A program made the position numbers and the translations under genes. Shown here piece by piece: positions 35,948 to 44,506 of a DNA stretch of 64,000 nucleotides (within the stretch, counting starts at the first letter, position 1; each line of letters begins with the position of its first letter). A model generated the notes under the pieces. That model had not been told where the DNA came from and did not search any database. It worked only from the letters and a program-made list of their open reading frames with translations. The stretch is from Halomonas sp. HL-48 (GTDB lineage: Bacteria; Pseudomonadota; Gammaproteobacteria; Pseudomonadales; Halomonadaceae). Where the stretch lies: NCBI RefSeq assembly GCF_001314875.1, contig NZ_LJZS01000002.1:248001-312000 (forward strand), written 5' to 3'.

Positions 35948-37072
35948 ATGTGGCTGACACGACCCTTCAACGAACGCTCGACGCAGATATTTCTACTTGT
36001 TCTGACCGTGGCGGTCACCGCCGTGACGATACTCCACCTGGCGGTGCCCGCAGGGCACCCGCTTTACGTATCGGGCTACACGGTGGGGCTGCTGGGCAAG
36101 TATTTGACCTATGCACTGCTGGCCGTCGCGGTGGATCTGGTATGGGGCTACCTGGGCATTCTGAGCCTCGGTCACGGCGCCTTTTTTGCCATCGGTGGCT
36201 ACGCCATGGGCATGTACCTGATGCGCCAAATCGGCGATCGCGGCACCTACGGCGACCCCATTCTGCCCGACTTTATGGTCTTCCTTAACTGGGACAGCCT
36301 GCCCTGGTACTGGTACGGCTTTGACATGGCCTGGTTTGCCTTTGCCATGGTGCTGCTGGCGCCCGGCGCGCTGGCGCTGGTGTTCGGCTGGCTGGCCTTT
36401 CGCTCGCGGGTGACCGGGGTGTATCTGTCGATCATTACCCAGGCCATGACCTTTGCACTGATGTTGGCGTTTTTCCGCAATGAAATGGGCTTTGGCGGTA
36501 ACAACGGCCTGACCGATTTCCGTGAATTGCTGGGCTTTGACCTGCGCAGCGGGGCCACCAGGCTTGGCCTGTTCATTGCCTCGGGCGTGGCGTTGGCACT
36601 GGGCTACGTGATATGCCGCTCGATTGTCGCCAGCAAACTCGGCCGTGTGTGCGTGGCCACCCGCGATGCCGAGGCACGTACGCGGTTTCTCGGCTACCGG
36701 GTCGAGCGCTTCCAGCTGTTTGTGTTTGTCGTCTCCGCCATGCTGGCCGGTGTGGCGGGTGCGCTCTACGTGCCGCAGGTGGGGATCATTAACCCCAGCG
36801 AGTTTGATCCGCTATTTTCCATCGAAATTGTGCTGTGGGTCGCACTGGGCGGTCGCGCCTCGCTTTACGGCGCGGTGATCGGTGCGGTGCTGGTGAACTA
36901 TGCCAAAACCGTCTTTACTGGCGTGATGCCCGATGCCTGGCTGTTCGCGCTGGGCGGGCTGTTCGTATTTGTCACGGTATTCCTGCCCAAGGGCGTCGCC
37001 GGACTGCTGGCGCGTCGTGCGCGACGCCGAGACGATCCTGACGCAACGCCGGAAAAGGAGGCCACGGCATGA
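35948..37072 (+). CDS. urtC: Urea ABC transporter permease UrtC
   Basis: 374-residue LivM-like permease, about nine helices. DLVWGYLGILSLGHGAFFAI is the conserved permease motif and the C-terminal VGIINPSEFDPLFSIEIVLW is typical of the family. Forms the translocation path with UrtB. Overlaps urtD by 4 bp (ATGA). Confidence 0.93.
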   Translation: MWLTRPFNERSTQIFLLVLTVAVTAVTILHLAVPAGHPLYVSGYTVGLLGKYLTYALLAVAVDLVWGYLGILSLGHGAFFAIGGYAMGMYLMRQIGDRGTYGDPILPDFMVFLNWDSLPWYWYGFDMAWFAFAMVLLAPGALALVFGWLAFRSRVTGVYLSIITQAMTFALMLAFFRNEMGFGGNNGLTDFRELLGFDLRSGATRLGLFIASGVALALGYVICRSIVASKLGRVCVATRDAEARTRFLGYRVERFQLFVFVVSAMLAGVAGALYVPQVGIINPSEFDPLFSIEIVLWVALGGRASLYGAVIGAVLVNYAKTVFTGVMPDAWLFALGGLFVFVTVFLPKGVAGLLARRARRRDDPDATPEKEATA

Positions 37073-37902
37073 GTTTTTTCCAATCGCTGACCGAGCGCGA
37101 CCGGGTGTTTGACTTCATGACGCCCCAGCTATCGAAGGTGGACGTACGCCATGGGCCGATTCTCTACATGGAGGATGTCACCGTCAGCTTTGATGGTTTC
37201 AAGGCCATCAATAACCTTAACCTGACCATCGACGACGGCGAGCTGCGCTGCATTATCGGCCCCAACGGGGCCGGCAAAACCACCATGATGGATATCATCA
37301 CCGGCAAGACGCGGCCCAACCAAGGCAGCGTTTGGTTCGGCAGTCGGCATAACCTTTTACACATGACCGAGCCCGATATCGCAAGCCTGGGTATTGGCCG
37401 CAAGTTCCAGAAGCCCACGGTATTCGAGGCGCTGACGGTATTTGAAAACCTGGAACTGGCCATGGCCGCCGACAAGCGCATTCTGCCCACATTGACCGCG
37501 CGGATGACCGGCGAGGTCAAGGACCGCATCGAGGAGGTGCTGGAGACCATCGGCCTGACCGCGCTGCGCTATCAACCTGCGGGTATTCTTTCCCACGGGC
37601 AGAAGCAGTGGCTGGAAATCGGCATGCTGTTGATGCAGCGCCCGCGCCTCTTGCTGGTGGATGAGCCCGTCGCCGGGATGACCGAGCAGGAAATGGAGCG
37701 CACCGCCGAGCTGCTCACCGGCCTGGCAGGCCAGCAGTCGGTGGTGGTGGTCGAGCACGACATGGGCTTTGTGCGCTCGATTGCCCGCCAGGTGACCGTC
37801 CTGCACCAGGGCAGCGTGCTGGCGGAAGGCACCATGGATGAGGTCTCGAGTGACCCAAGCGTCGTCGAGGTTTACCTGGGTGCAGACGAGGAGACCGCCT
37901 GA
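37069..37902 (+). CDS. urtD: Urea ABC transporter ATP-binding protein UrtD
   Basis: 277-residue LivG-like ATPase. Walker A GPNGAGKTT (about 64-72), signature LSHGQKQWLEIGMLL (the usual LSGGQ is LSHGQ in UrtD), Walker B LLLVDEPVAGM and switch histidine in VVVEHDMGF. One base overlap (TGATG) with urtE. Provides energy for urea uptake. Confidence 0.95.
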   Translation: MSFFQSLTERDRVFDFMTPQLSKVDVRHGPILYMEDVTVSFDGFKAINNLNLTIDDGELRCIIGPNGAGKTTMMDIITGKTRPNQGSVWFGSRHNLLHMTEPDIASLGIGRKFQKPTVFEALTVFENLELAMAADKRILPTLTARMTGEVKDRIEEVLETIGLTALRYQPAGILSHGQKQWLEIGMLLMQRPRLLLVDEPVAGMTEQEMERTAELLTGLAGQQSVVVVEHDMGFVRSIARQVTVLHQGSVLAEGTMDEVSSDPSVVEVYLGADEETA

Positions 37903-38612
37903 TGCTGTCGATCGAAAAGCTCAATCAGTTTTACGGCGAAAGCCACACCCTGTGGGACCTGGATCTGGACGTGCCCGAGGGTCAATGTACCTGCGTGATG
38001 GGGCGCAACGGAGTGGGCAAAACCACCCTGATGAAAGCCGTTATGGGCGAAGTCGCCGTTGCCGATGGGCAGCTGCGCTATGAAGACGGCGCTGAAGGTG
38101 AAGTCGAGCTGACGCAAAAGCCCATTGAAGCGCGCTCCCGGCTGGGTATCGGCTATGTCCCCCAGGGTCGCCAGATCTTTCCGCTGCTCACCGTGGAAGA
38201 CAACCTGCGTACCGGCCTCGCCGCACGTCGTGACGGGGTGAAAAAAATCCCCGAGCGGGTCTTTGACCTGTTTCCGGTGCTCAAGGACATGAAACACCGC
38301 CGCGGGGGCGATCTTTCCGGCGGCCAGCAACAACAGCTGGCCATCGGGCGGGCGCTGGTCATCGAGCCCAGGCTGCTCATCCTTGACGAGCCGGGCGAGG
38401 GCATCCAGCCCAATATCGTCTCGCAAATCGGCCAGGTGATCCGCCAGTTGATCAACGAAGACGGCCTGACAGTACTGCTGGTAGAACAGAAGCTACCCTT
38501 CGCCCGCAAGTACGCCGATCGCTTCGTGATCATGGACCGCGGCCGCCCGGTCGCCAAAGGCGCTATCAATGAGCTATCCGACGAACTGATCCAGCAGCAT
38601 TTGACGGTTTAA
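37902..38612 (+). CDS. urtE: Urea ABC transporter ATP-binding protein UrtE
   Basis: 236-residue LivF-like ATPase. Walker A GRNGVGKTT, signature LSGGQQQQLAIGRAL, Walker B LLILDEPGEGIQPN and the switch region LLVEQKLPF. GEGIQP is typical of UrtE. Last gene of the urt operon; an 8-bp-arm hairpin (38621-38648) follows without a T-run, so some read-through into the urease genes is possible. Confidence 0.95.
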   Translation: MLSIEKLNQFYGESHTLWDLDLDVPEGQCTCVMGRNGVGKTTLMKAVMGEVAVADGQLRYEDGAEGEVELTQKPIEARSRLGIGYVPQGRQIFPLLTVEDNLRTGLAARRDGVKKIPERVFDLFPVLKDMKHRRGGDLSGGQQQQLAIGRALVIEPRLLILDEPGEGIQPNIVSQIGQVIRQLINEDGLTVLLVEQKLPFARKYADRFVIMDRGRPVAKGAINELSDELIQQHLTV

Positions 38613-38681
38613 GTTATCCACACCCGGTTCAACGACTTGGACCGGGTGGCAAGTGGCGCGCCTTGGTTGTCACTTTGGTGT

Positions 38682-38696
38682 GCGCCATTTTGGTGC
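38682..38696 (+). promoter_or_regulatory. NtrC-like enhancer site upstream of ureD
   Basis: GCGCCATTTTGGTGC is a perfect GCRCC-N5-GGTGC palindrome, centred about 140 bp before the start expected from the sigma-54 promoter. Further TGGTGC half-sites lie at about 38675 and 38722. Confidence 0.75.
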
Positions 38697-38801
38697 TTTA
38701 AAGGCTTTTCTGGTTCTTTGGTGGTGCAAGAAGCCTTTGCTGACCACCTCGATTTCCCCTGGAATCCCCCTGACATCGGCATACAGCCGCTTTTCACCAT
38801 T

Positions 38802-38818
38802 TTGGCGCATAAATTGCT
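38802..38818 (+). promoter_or_regulatory. Sigma-54 promoter of the urease operon
   Basis: TTGGCGCATAAATTGCT, GG at 38804-38805 and GC at 38816-38817 with ten bases between. It lies 43 bp before the ureD start. With the NtrC-like site it mirrors the urtA promoter. Confidence 0.85.
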
Positions 38819-38860
38819 GTGGTTAGTAAAAGCCTGACTGTAAGGACGCGATAGCACCCC

Positions 38861-39745
38861 ATGATTCTATGCGATATCGCCAACCCCTCCATTGCCTCTG
38901 GCCACCGTTTTGATCAGGAACGCCACTGGGCGGCGTCGCTTGCGTTGCGGTTTGCACCACGCAGCGGCGCGACGCGTTTGGTTCATGCCCGCCACCAGGG
39001 GCCGCTCCGCGTGCAGCGTCCTTTCTATCCGGAAGGCCACGACCAGGCGTGCCATGTGTATTTACTGCACCCTCCCGGCGGTCTGGTCAGTGGCGATGCA
39101 CTTACCATCAGCGCCCGCGTGGAAAACGGTGCCCACGCGCTGCTCACCACGCCTGCGGCCAACAAGCTTTACAAAGCCGACAGTCAGGGCGTGGCCTGGA
39201 CCCAGCGCACGCAACTCCATTTGGAGGACGGCGCCACCCTTGAATGGCTGCCCCAGGAAACCATCGCCTTTGATGGCTCCCGAGGTGAGCAGCATACCCA
39301 GATTGACCTTCACGGCAGCGCCCGCTGCCTGGGCTGGGAAGTCATGGCGCTGGGGCGTCCGGCGAGCGACCTGCCGTATCTTACCGGGCGCATTGAACAG
39401 CACTTCCGCTTGACGCTGGATGGCAGGCCGCTATGGCTCGAGCGTCAGCCGCTCGACCCTGCTCATCCACGCTTTACCGGGCGCTGGGGCCAGGGCGGTG
39501 CTACCGTTCAAGCAACGCTTTGGGCGGTGGGGCTCGCCGATACCGGCGAGGCGATAGAGGCACTGCGCGACGCGCTGCCCGACCATCCGCGCTGGGCGGT
39601 GACGGCACGCCACGGCGTATTGCTGCTGCGCTACCTGGGTAACGCCCGCAATGAAGCCTGGGCGCTATGCGAACAGGCCTGGCAGGTGCTGCGCCCCCGC
39701 TGGATCGAGCGCGAGGCCCACACACCGCGTATTTGGCTGACCTGA
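38861..39745 (+). CDS. ureD: Urease accessory protein UreD
   Basis: 294 residues, chaperone that with UreF and UreG loads nickel into apo-urease. Family blocks: YLLHPPGGLVSGDAL, LLTTPAANKLYK, and EWLPQETIAFDGSRGEQ. Start ATG 38861; ribosome-binding site weak. First gene of the urease operon; 15 bp to ureA. Confidence 0.93.
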   Translation: MILCDIANPSIASGHRFDQERHWAASLALRFAPRSGATRLVHARHQGPLRVQRPFYPEGHDQACHVYLLHPPGGLVSGDALTISARVENGAHALLTTPAANKLYKADSQGVAWTQRTQLHLEDGATLEWLPQETIAFDGSRGEQHTQIDLHGSARCLGWEVMALGRPASDLPYLTGRIEQHFRLTLDGRPLWLERQPLDPAHPRFTGRWGQGGATVQATLWAVGLADTGEAIEALRDALPDHPRWAVTARHGVLLLRYLGNARNEAWALCEQAWQVLRPRWIEREAHTPRIWLT

Positions 39746-39760
39746 TTTCAAGGAGACACC

Positions 39761-40063
39761 ATGGAACTCACCCCAAGAGACAAAGACAAGCTGCTGCTGT
39801 TTTCCGCGGCACAGTTGGCCGAGCGGCGTAAAGCGCGCGGCCTGAAGCTCAACTACCCGGAAGCCGTGGCGCTGATCAGCTTTGAGATCATGGAGGGGGC
39901 TCGCGATGGCCGCAGCGTGGCCGATTTGATGAGCTTTGGCCGTGAGATCCTCAGCCGCGACGACGTGATGGAGGGGGTGGCCGAGATGGTCGACGAGGTG
40001 CAGGTGGAGGCCACTTTCCCCGACGGCACCAAGCTGGTCACTGTCCATACCCCGATCAACTAG
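39761..40063 (+). CDS. ureA: Urease gamma subunit
   Basis: 100 residues, exactly the standard length. MELTPREKDK-type start, [20 protein letters not shown] and VTVHTPI at the end are invariant urease gamma features. Preceded by AAGGAG. Confidence 0.97.
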   Translation: MELTPRDKDKLLLFSAAQLAERRKARGLKLNYPEAVALISFEIMEGARDGRSVADLMSFGREILSRDDVMEGVAEMVDEVQVEATFPDGTKLVTVHTPIN

Positions 40064-40075
40064 GAGGCTGCTGCC

Positions 40076-40396
40076 ATGATTCCCGGTGAGTATCAGTTAA
40101 GAGACGGCGATATCGAGCTTTGCGTGGGGCGTGAGCGGATTAGCGTCGAGGTTGCCAATACCGGCGACCGGCCCATTCAGATCGGGTCTCACTACCACTT
40201 TGCCGAGGCCAACCCGGCGCTGGTGTTCGATCGTGACAAGACGCGGGGCTATCGGCTGGACGTGGCGGCGGGCACGGCGATTCGCTTTGAGCCCGGCCAA
40301 ACCCGCGAAGTCACGCTGATTCCCTTCGTGGGCAAGCGCGAAATTTACGGTTTCCGCGGCGATGTGATGGGCGCGCTGGAGGGAGGTAAACAATGA
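40076..40396 (+). CDS. ureB: Urease beta subunit
   Basis: 106 residues. MIPGEYQL start, [18 protein letters not shown] and [20 protein letters not shown] are standard. Separate beta and gamma subunits, as in most bacteria other than Helicobacter. Preceded by AGGAGG; overlaps ureC by 4 bp. Confidence 0.97.
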   Translation: MIPGEYQLRDGDIELCVGRERISVEVANTGDRPIQIGSHYHFAEANPALVFDRDKTRGYRLDVAAGTAIRFEPGQTREVTLIPFVGKREIYGFRGDVMGALEGGKQ

Positions 40397-42108
40397 AACC
40401 GAATAACAAGATCAGTCGGCAGGCCTACGCCGATATGTACGGCCCCACGGTGGGCGACCGCGTGCGCCTGGGCGACACCGATCTGTGGATCGAAGTCGAA
40501 AAAGACGCCACCCACTACGGCGATGAAGTGAAATTTGGCGGCGGCAAAGTCATCCGCGACGGCATGGGCCAGAGCCAGCGCGCCGATGATACGGTCATGG
40601 ACACCGTTATCACCAACGCGCTGATTTTAGACTGGTGGGGCATCGTCAAAGCCGATGTGGGGATTCAAAACGGCCGCATCGCCGCGATTGGCAAAGCAGG
40701 CAACCCGGATACCCAGCCCGACGTTGAAATCGTGATTGGCCCCGGCACCGAAATCATCTCCGGCGAAGGCAAGATTCTGACCGCGGGCGGCATCGACTCT
40801 CACATTCACTTTATCTGCCCGCAGCAGGTCGAAGAGGCGCTGATGAGCGGCGTCACCACCATGCTCGGCGGCGGCACCGGCCCGGCCACCGGCACCAACG
40901 CCACCACCTGCACGCCCGGCCCCTGGCACATTGGCAAAATGCTGCAAGCCGTGGACGATATGCCCATGAATATCGGCTTTCTGGGCAAAGGGAACGCCAG
41001 CCTGCCCGAGTCTCTGGAGCTCCAGCTCCAAGCGGGCGCCATGGGGCTTAAACTGCACGAAGATTGGGGCACCACACCGGCGTCGATCAATAACTGCCTC
41101 AACGTGGCGGATGCCTACGATGTCCAGGTGGCGATCCACACCGACACGCTGAACGAATCGGGCTTTGTAGAAGACACCCTCGCCGCCTTTAAAGAGCGCT
41201 GCATTCACACCTATCACACCGAAGGGGCGGGCGGCGGCCACGCGCCGGACATCCTCACCGCCTGCTCGAAAGCCTATGTGCTGCCGTCCTCCACAAACCC
41301 GACGCGGCCCTACACGGTCAACACCATCGACGAACACCTCGATATGCTGATGGTGTGCCACCACCTGGATCCCAATATTCCCGAAGACGTGGCCTTCGCC
41401 GACTCGCGCATTCGCCGCGAAACCATCGCCGCCGAGGATATTCTCCACGACCTGGGCGTGATCTCGATGATCGCTTCTGACTCCCAGGCCATGGGGCGGG
41501 TGGGCGAAGTGGTCTGCCGTACTTGGCAGACGGCCCACAAGATGAAGGTACAGCGCGGCCTGCTGCCGGAAGATGAAGCCCTGGGCGCCGATAACGTCCG
41601 CGCTAAGCGCTATATCGCCAAGTACACCATTAACCCGGCGATCACCCACGGCATTGCCCACGAAGTGGGCTCGGTGGAAGTCGGCAAGCTGGCTGACCTG
41701 GTGCTGTGGAAACCAGCCTTTTTCGGCGTCAAGCCAGCGATGATGATTAAAGGTGGCATGATTGCGGCGGCGCCCATGGGTGACCCCAACGCCTCGATTC
41801 CCACACCGCAGCCGGTCCACTACCGCTATATGTTCGGTGCCTTGGGCCGGGCGGCCAGCCAAACCCGGCTGAGCTTTGTCAGCCAGGCCGCGCTGGATGC
41901 GGGAATCAAACAGACCCTGGGGCTGAATAGCGAACTGGCGGCGTGCAAAAACGTGCGCCAGGTGCGTAAGCAGGATATGAAACTCAATGATGCCTGCCCC
42001 GATTTGACCGTCGACCCGCAAACCTACGAGGTGCGCTGCGATGGCGAAATTTTGACCTGCGAGCCTGCTACCGAATTGCCGCTGGCTCAGCGTTATCATT
42101 TGTTTTGA
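40393..42108 (+). CDS. ureC: Urease alpha subunit (catalytic)
   Basis: 571-residue nickel amidohydrolase that splits urea to ammonia and carbamate. All active-site residues are visible: H137 and H139 (SHIHF), the carbamylated lysine K220 ([10 protein letters not shown]), H249 (IHTDT), H275 (HTYHTEG), flap C322-H323 (MVCHHLDP) and D363 (ASDSQAMGR). Length is usual. Overlaps ureB (ATGA). The stop is followed by a palindromic element rather than directly by ureE. Confidence 0.98.
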   Translation: MKPNNKISRQAYADMYGPTVGDRVRLGDTDLWIEVEKDATHYGDEVKFGGGKVIRDGMGQSQRADDTVMDTVITNALILDWWGIVKADVGIQNGRIAAIGKAGNPDTQPDVEIVIGPGTEIISGEGKILTAGGIDSHIHFICPQQVEEALMSGVTTMLGGGTGPATGTNATTCTPGPWHIGKMLQAVDDMPMNIGFLGKGNASLPESLELQLQAGAMGLKLHEDWGTTPASINNCLNVADAYDVQVAIHTDTLNESGFVEDTLAAFKERCIHTYHTEGAGGGHAPDILTACSKAYVLPSSTNPTRPYTVNTIDEHLDMLMVCHHLDPNIPEDVAFADSRIRRETIAAEDILHDLGVISMIASDSQAMGRVGEVVCRTWQTAHKMKVQRGLLPEDEALGADNVRAKRYIAKYTINPAITHGIAHEVGSVEVGKLADLVLWKPAFFGVKPAMMIKGGMIAAAPMGDPNASIPTPQPVHYRYMFGALGRAASQTRLSFVSQAALDAGIKQTLGLNSELAACKNVRQVRKQDMKLNDACPDLTVDPQTYEVRCDGEILTCEPATELPLAQRYHLF

Positions 42109-42139
42109 ATAGCGCACTATGACCGCCAGCAAGTGCAGT

Positions 42140-42287
42140 GCCGGGGGTAGGTCTACGTGAGGGCGCTGTAAATACATCCCTGTACGCTACTTTTGCCATC
42201 TGCCCTCCATGGATGGAGGAAATGCCGGAAATGTATGGAACATTTTCCGGCCATGGCGAAAGACCCTCACTACGACCTACCCCCGGC
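42140..42287. repeat. 148-bp nested palindromic element between ureC and ureE
   Basis: Outer arms 42140-42163 and 42264-42287 are 24 bp long and nearly complementary, beginning GCCGGGGGTAGGT and ending ACCTACCCCCGGC. Inside lie further hairpins: TACA-TCCC-TGTA, CCTCCAT-GG-ATGGAGG, and GCCGGAAATGT against ACATTTTCCGGC, within GCCAT...ATGGC. No reading frame is convincing. Such a design fits a MITE- or REP-like repeat. It splits the urease operon. Confidence 0.8.
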
Positions 42288-42333
42288 TCGGCTGCTGGGT
42301 GCTTAACTGCAGGTTCTTAACAGGACGATACCA

Positions 42334-42864
42334 ATGCTTAAACTCATAGAACGTTTAGGGCCGATAGACGAGAGCGCGGCGAGCGACACACTCACGTTGC
42401 CCTTTGAGCTACGCATTCGTGGGCGCTTAAAAGCGCAAAGCGATAGCGGCCGCGAGCTGGGCCTGTTTCTGGATCGCGGCCCGGTGCTGCGTAGCGGCGA
42501 AGGCCTGAAAGCCGAAAGCGGCGAAGTGGTTCGCGTGTGTGCCGCCGTAGAACCGGTGGTGACCGCGAGAGTGAGTACTGGCTTACCGCTGGCGCGGCTG
42601 GCTTACCACCTTGGCAATCGCCACGTACAGCTGGCGCTGGGTGAAGATGACAAAGGCGCCTGGGTGCGGTTCCCGCCGGATCATGTGCTGGAAGAGCTCG
42701 CCGTGCTACTGGGCGCTGAACTGGAGCACCATGACGCCACCTTCGACCCGGAACCGGGCGCCTATAACCAGATAGGCGGCGGTGGTCACTCGCACGGTCA
42801 TTCCCACGGGCATGGCCATACTCACGACCACGCACACGATCATGAGCACCACCATGCCCACTGA
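42334..42864 (+). CDS. ureE: Urease accessory protein UreE (nickel metallochaperone)
   Basis: 176 residues. N-terminal peptide-binding domain with LPFELRIRGRLKAQSDSGRE, central metal-binding domain with LAYHLGNRHVQLAL, and a histidine-rich tail, GGGHSHGHSHGHGHTHDHA and on to the end, which stores nickel. AGGAC lies before ATG 42334. The ureF start lies inside its last codons. It is separated from ureC by 225 bp holding the palindromic element. Confidence 0.94.
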   Translation: MLKLIERLGPIDESAASDTLTLPFELRIRGRLKAQSDSGRELGLFLDRGPVLRSGEGLKAESGEVVRVCAAVEPVVTARVSTGLPLARLAYHLGNRHVQLALGEDDKGAWVRFPPDHVLEELAVLLGAELEHHDATFDPEPGAYNQIGGGGHSHGHSHGHGHTHDHAHDHEHHHAH

Positions 42865-43567
42865 GTCCGTCGCCCCGCAAAATCAAGGCGATGAGCTGGC
42901 GCTGCTGGGCCTGATGCAACTGGTCAGCCCGGCGCTGCCGATCGGCGCCTTTGCGTTCTCTCAGGGCTTGGAAAGCGCCTTCGAGCTTGATTGGGTGCGC
43001 GATGAAGCAAGCCTTACCGAGTGGCTAAGCGGCGTATTGGAAGATGGCTTAACCCGCTGCGAGCTGCCAGTACTTGCGAGGCTGCATACAGCGCTGGCGC
43101 AGGGCGATGCCGCAACGGTCGCCGAGTGGGACCAATGGCTGGCCGCCACCCGGGAAACCGCCGAGTTGGCCGCCGAAGATAGCCGCCTGGGCGCCTCGCT
43201 CAAGCGCCTGCTGGGCAGTCTTGACCTTTTGCCAAGTGAAGACTTACTAACGCCCTTGCTGCCGACGCAGGCAGGCTATGTCACGCTGTTTGCCTACACC
43301 GCCCACACTCGTGGCGTGTCTGAACGGCAAACGCTGCTGGGCTTTGCCTGGGCGTGGCTGGAAAACCAACTGGCCGTCGCCTGCAAGGCGCTGCCGCTTG
43401 GTCACACCGCGGCCCAACGGGTGATTGAAAAGCTACGTCCGGCGCTTGTTACCGCCGTGGACCAGGCGCTTTTGCTTGACGACGAAGAACTCGGCCCGGT
43501 GCTACCCGGCCTGGCGTTAGCCAGCGCGCTTCACGAAACTCAATATTCCCGCTTGTTTAGAAGTTAA
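42842..43567 (+). CDS. ureF: Urease accessory protein UreF
   Basis: 241 residues, GTPase-activating-like partner of UreG in the UreDFG complex. [29 protein letters not shown] and the C-terminal TQYSRLFRS are family features. The start is uncertain: ATG 42842 or ATG 42854, both within the His-rich end of ureE; the frame is open further upstream but that translates the ureE tail out of frame. Overlap implies translational coupling. Confidence 0.92.
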   Translation: MSTTMPTESVAPQNQGDELALLGLMQLVSPALPIGAFAFSQGLESAFELDWVRDEASLTEWLSGVLEDGLTRCELPVLARLHTALAQGDAATVAEWDQWLAATRETAELAAEDSRLGASLKRLLGSLDLLPSEDLLTPLLPTQAGYVTLFAYTAHTRGVSERQTLLGFAWAWLENQLAVACKALPLGHTAAQRVIEKLRPALVTAVDQALLLDDEELGPVLPGLALASALHETQYSRLFRS

Positions 43568-43580
43568 GGAGGAGATAACG

Positions 43581-44210
43581 ATGACACACTGTTTACGCAT
43601 TGGCGTGGGTGGCCCGGTGGGGTCGGGCAAGACCGCGCTGCTCAAGCAGCTCTGCCTGGCGCTGCGTGACCACTACGATATCGCCGTGGTGACCAACGAC
43701 ATCTACACTCGTGAAGACGCCGACTTTTTGCTCAAGCACGACGCGCTGCCGGCGGATCGTATTCTGGGGGTGGAAACCGGTGGCTGCCCGCATACGGCGA
43801 TTCGTGAAGATGCCTCCATGAACCTGGCGGCGATCGACGAGCTACAGGAGCGCCACCCCAAGCTGGAGCTGGTGCTGGTGGAGTCGGGTGGGGATAACCT
43901 GTCGGCGACCTTCAGTCCCGAGCTTTCCGATTTAACGCTTTACGTGATCGACGTCTCCGCCGGCGATAAAATTCCGCGCAAGGGCGGGCCGGGCATCACC
44001 AAGTCGGACCTGTTGATCATCAACAAGATCGATATCGCCGAGCAGGTACACGCCTCGCTGGACGTGATGGAGCGCGATTCGAAAAAGATGCGCGGCGAGC
44101 GGCCTTTTGTGTTCACCAATCTTTACGATGGTGTCGGGCTCGAGGAGATTATCCGCTTCATTCTCGACAAAGGGATGCTGGACGAGCGCCGCACGGCGAT
44201 TGCGGGCTAA
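43581..44210 (+). CDS. ureG: Urease accessory GTPase UreG
   Basis: 209 residues. P-loop [14 protein letters not shown] (8-21), metal-binding GGCPH-type motif in [28 protein letters not shown] (G3 region) and NKIDIA (G4). Hydrolysis of GTP drives nickel transfer into urease. AAGGAGGAG gives it a very strong ribosome-binding site. Last gene of the urease cluster. Confidence 0.97.
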   Translation: MTHCLRIGVGGPVGSGKTALLKQLCLALRDHYDIAVVTNDIYTREDADFLLKHDALPADRILGVETGGCPHTAIREDASMNLAAIDELQERHPKLELVLVESGGDNLSATFSPELSDLTLYVIDVSAGDKIPRKGGPGITKSDLLIINKIDIAEQVHASLDVMERDSKKMRGERPFVFTNLYDGVGLEEIIRFILDKGMLDERRTAIAG

Positions 44211-44224
44211 CCAGGCAGCGCCGA

Positions 44225-44268
44225 ATAAAAAAGTCGCCCCGACCAGGCGGTTGAAGGTCGAGGCGACT
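44225..44268 (-). terminator. Reverse-oriented intrinsic terminator downstream of ureG
   Basis: AGTCGCC (44232-44238) and CGACC pair with GGTCG and GGCGACT (44262-44268) with one internal mismatch. The T-run is only on the minus strand (six A at 44227-44232), so the hairpin ends leftward transcription. No reverse gene lies to its right; see findings. It may still protect the ureG mRNA end. The 296-bp gap to the next gene holds this hairpin and a sigma-28 promoter. Confidence 0.65.
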
Positions 44269-44423
44269 GAACAAAGCGGGTGGCATCTAGCCTTAAAACG
44301 GGCCGTCCCTGGCCACCACATGACCAGGGTGGACGCCAGCGCTCGTTATCGCCTTAACGTATGTTATGAACCTCCTGATATCGCTCCAAATAATCAAAAA
44401 AACATTCGATAGTATTAGATGGC

Positions 44424-44450
44424 TAAAGTTTAATTAACGTTTGTCGATAA
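44424..44450 (+). promoter_or_regulatory. Sigma-28 (FliA) promoter of the chemoreceptor gene
   Basis: TAAAGTTT (44424-44431), 11 bp, GTCGATAA (44443-44450): 15 of 16 positions equal the FliA consensus TAAAGTTT-N11-GCCGATAA, with exact spacing. It is 57 bp before the start codon. Confidence 0.92.
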
Positions 44451-44506
44451 AGGATAAATAATAATTCTAATACTCCTTAACTCACAAACATTGGAACTTG
44501 CTCACA

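Noticed and set aside
40627..42177. 516-codon reverse frame opposite ureC
   Set aside because: Antisense shadow; no start signal and no domain, while ureC is intact.
42790..42860. Short tandem repeat-like CAC/CAT-rich stretch
   Set aside because: It codes the histidine-rich nickel-binding tail of UreE, not a microsatellite or CRISPR.
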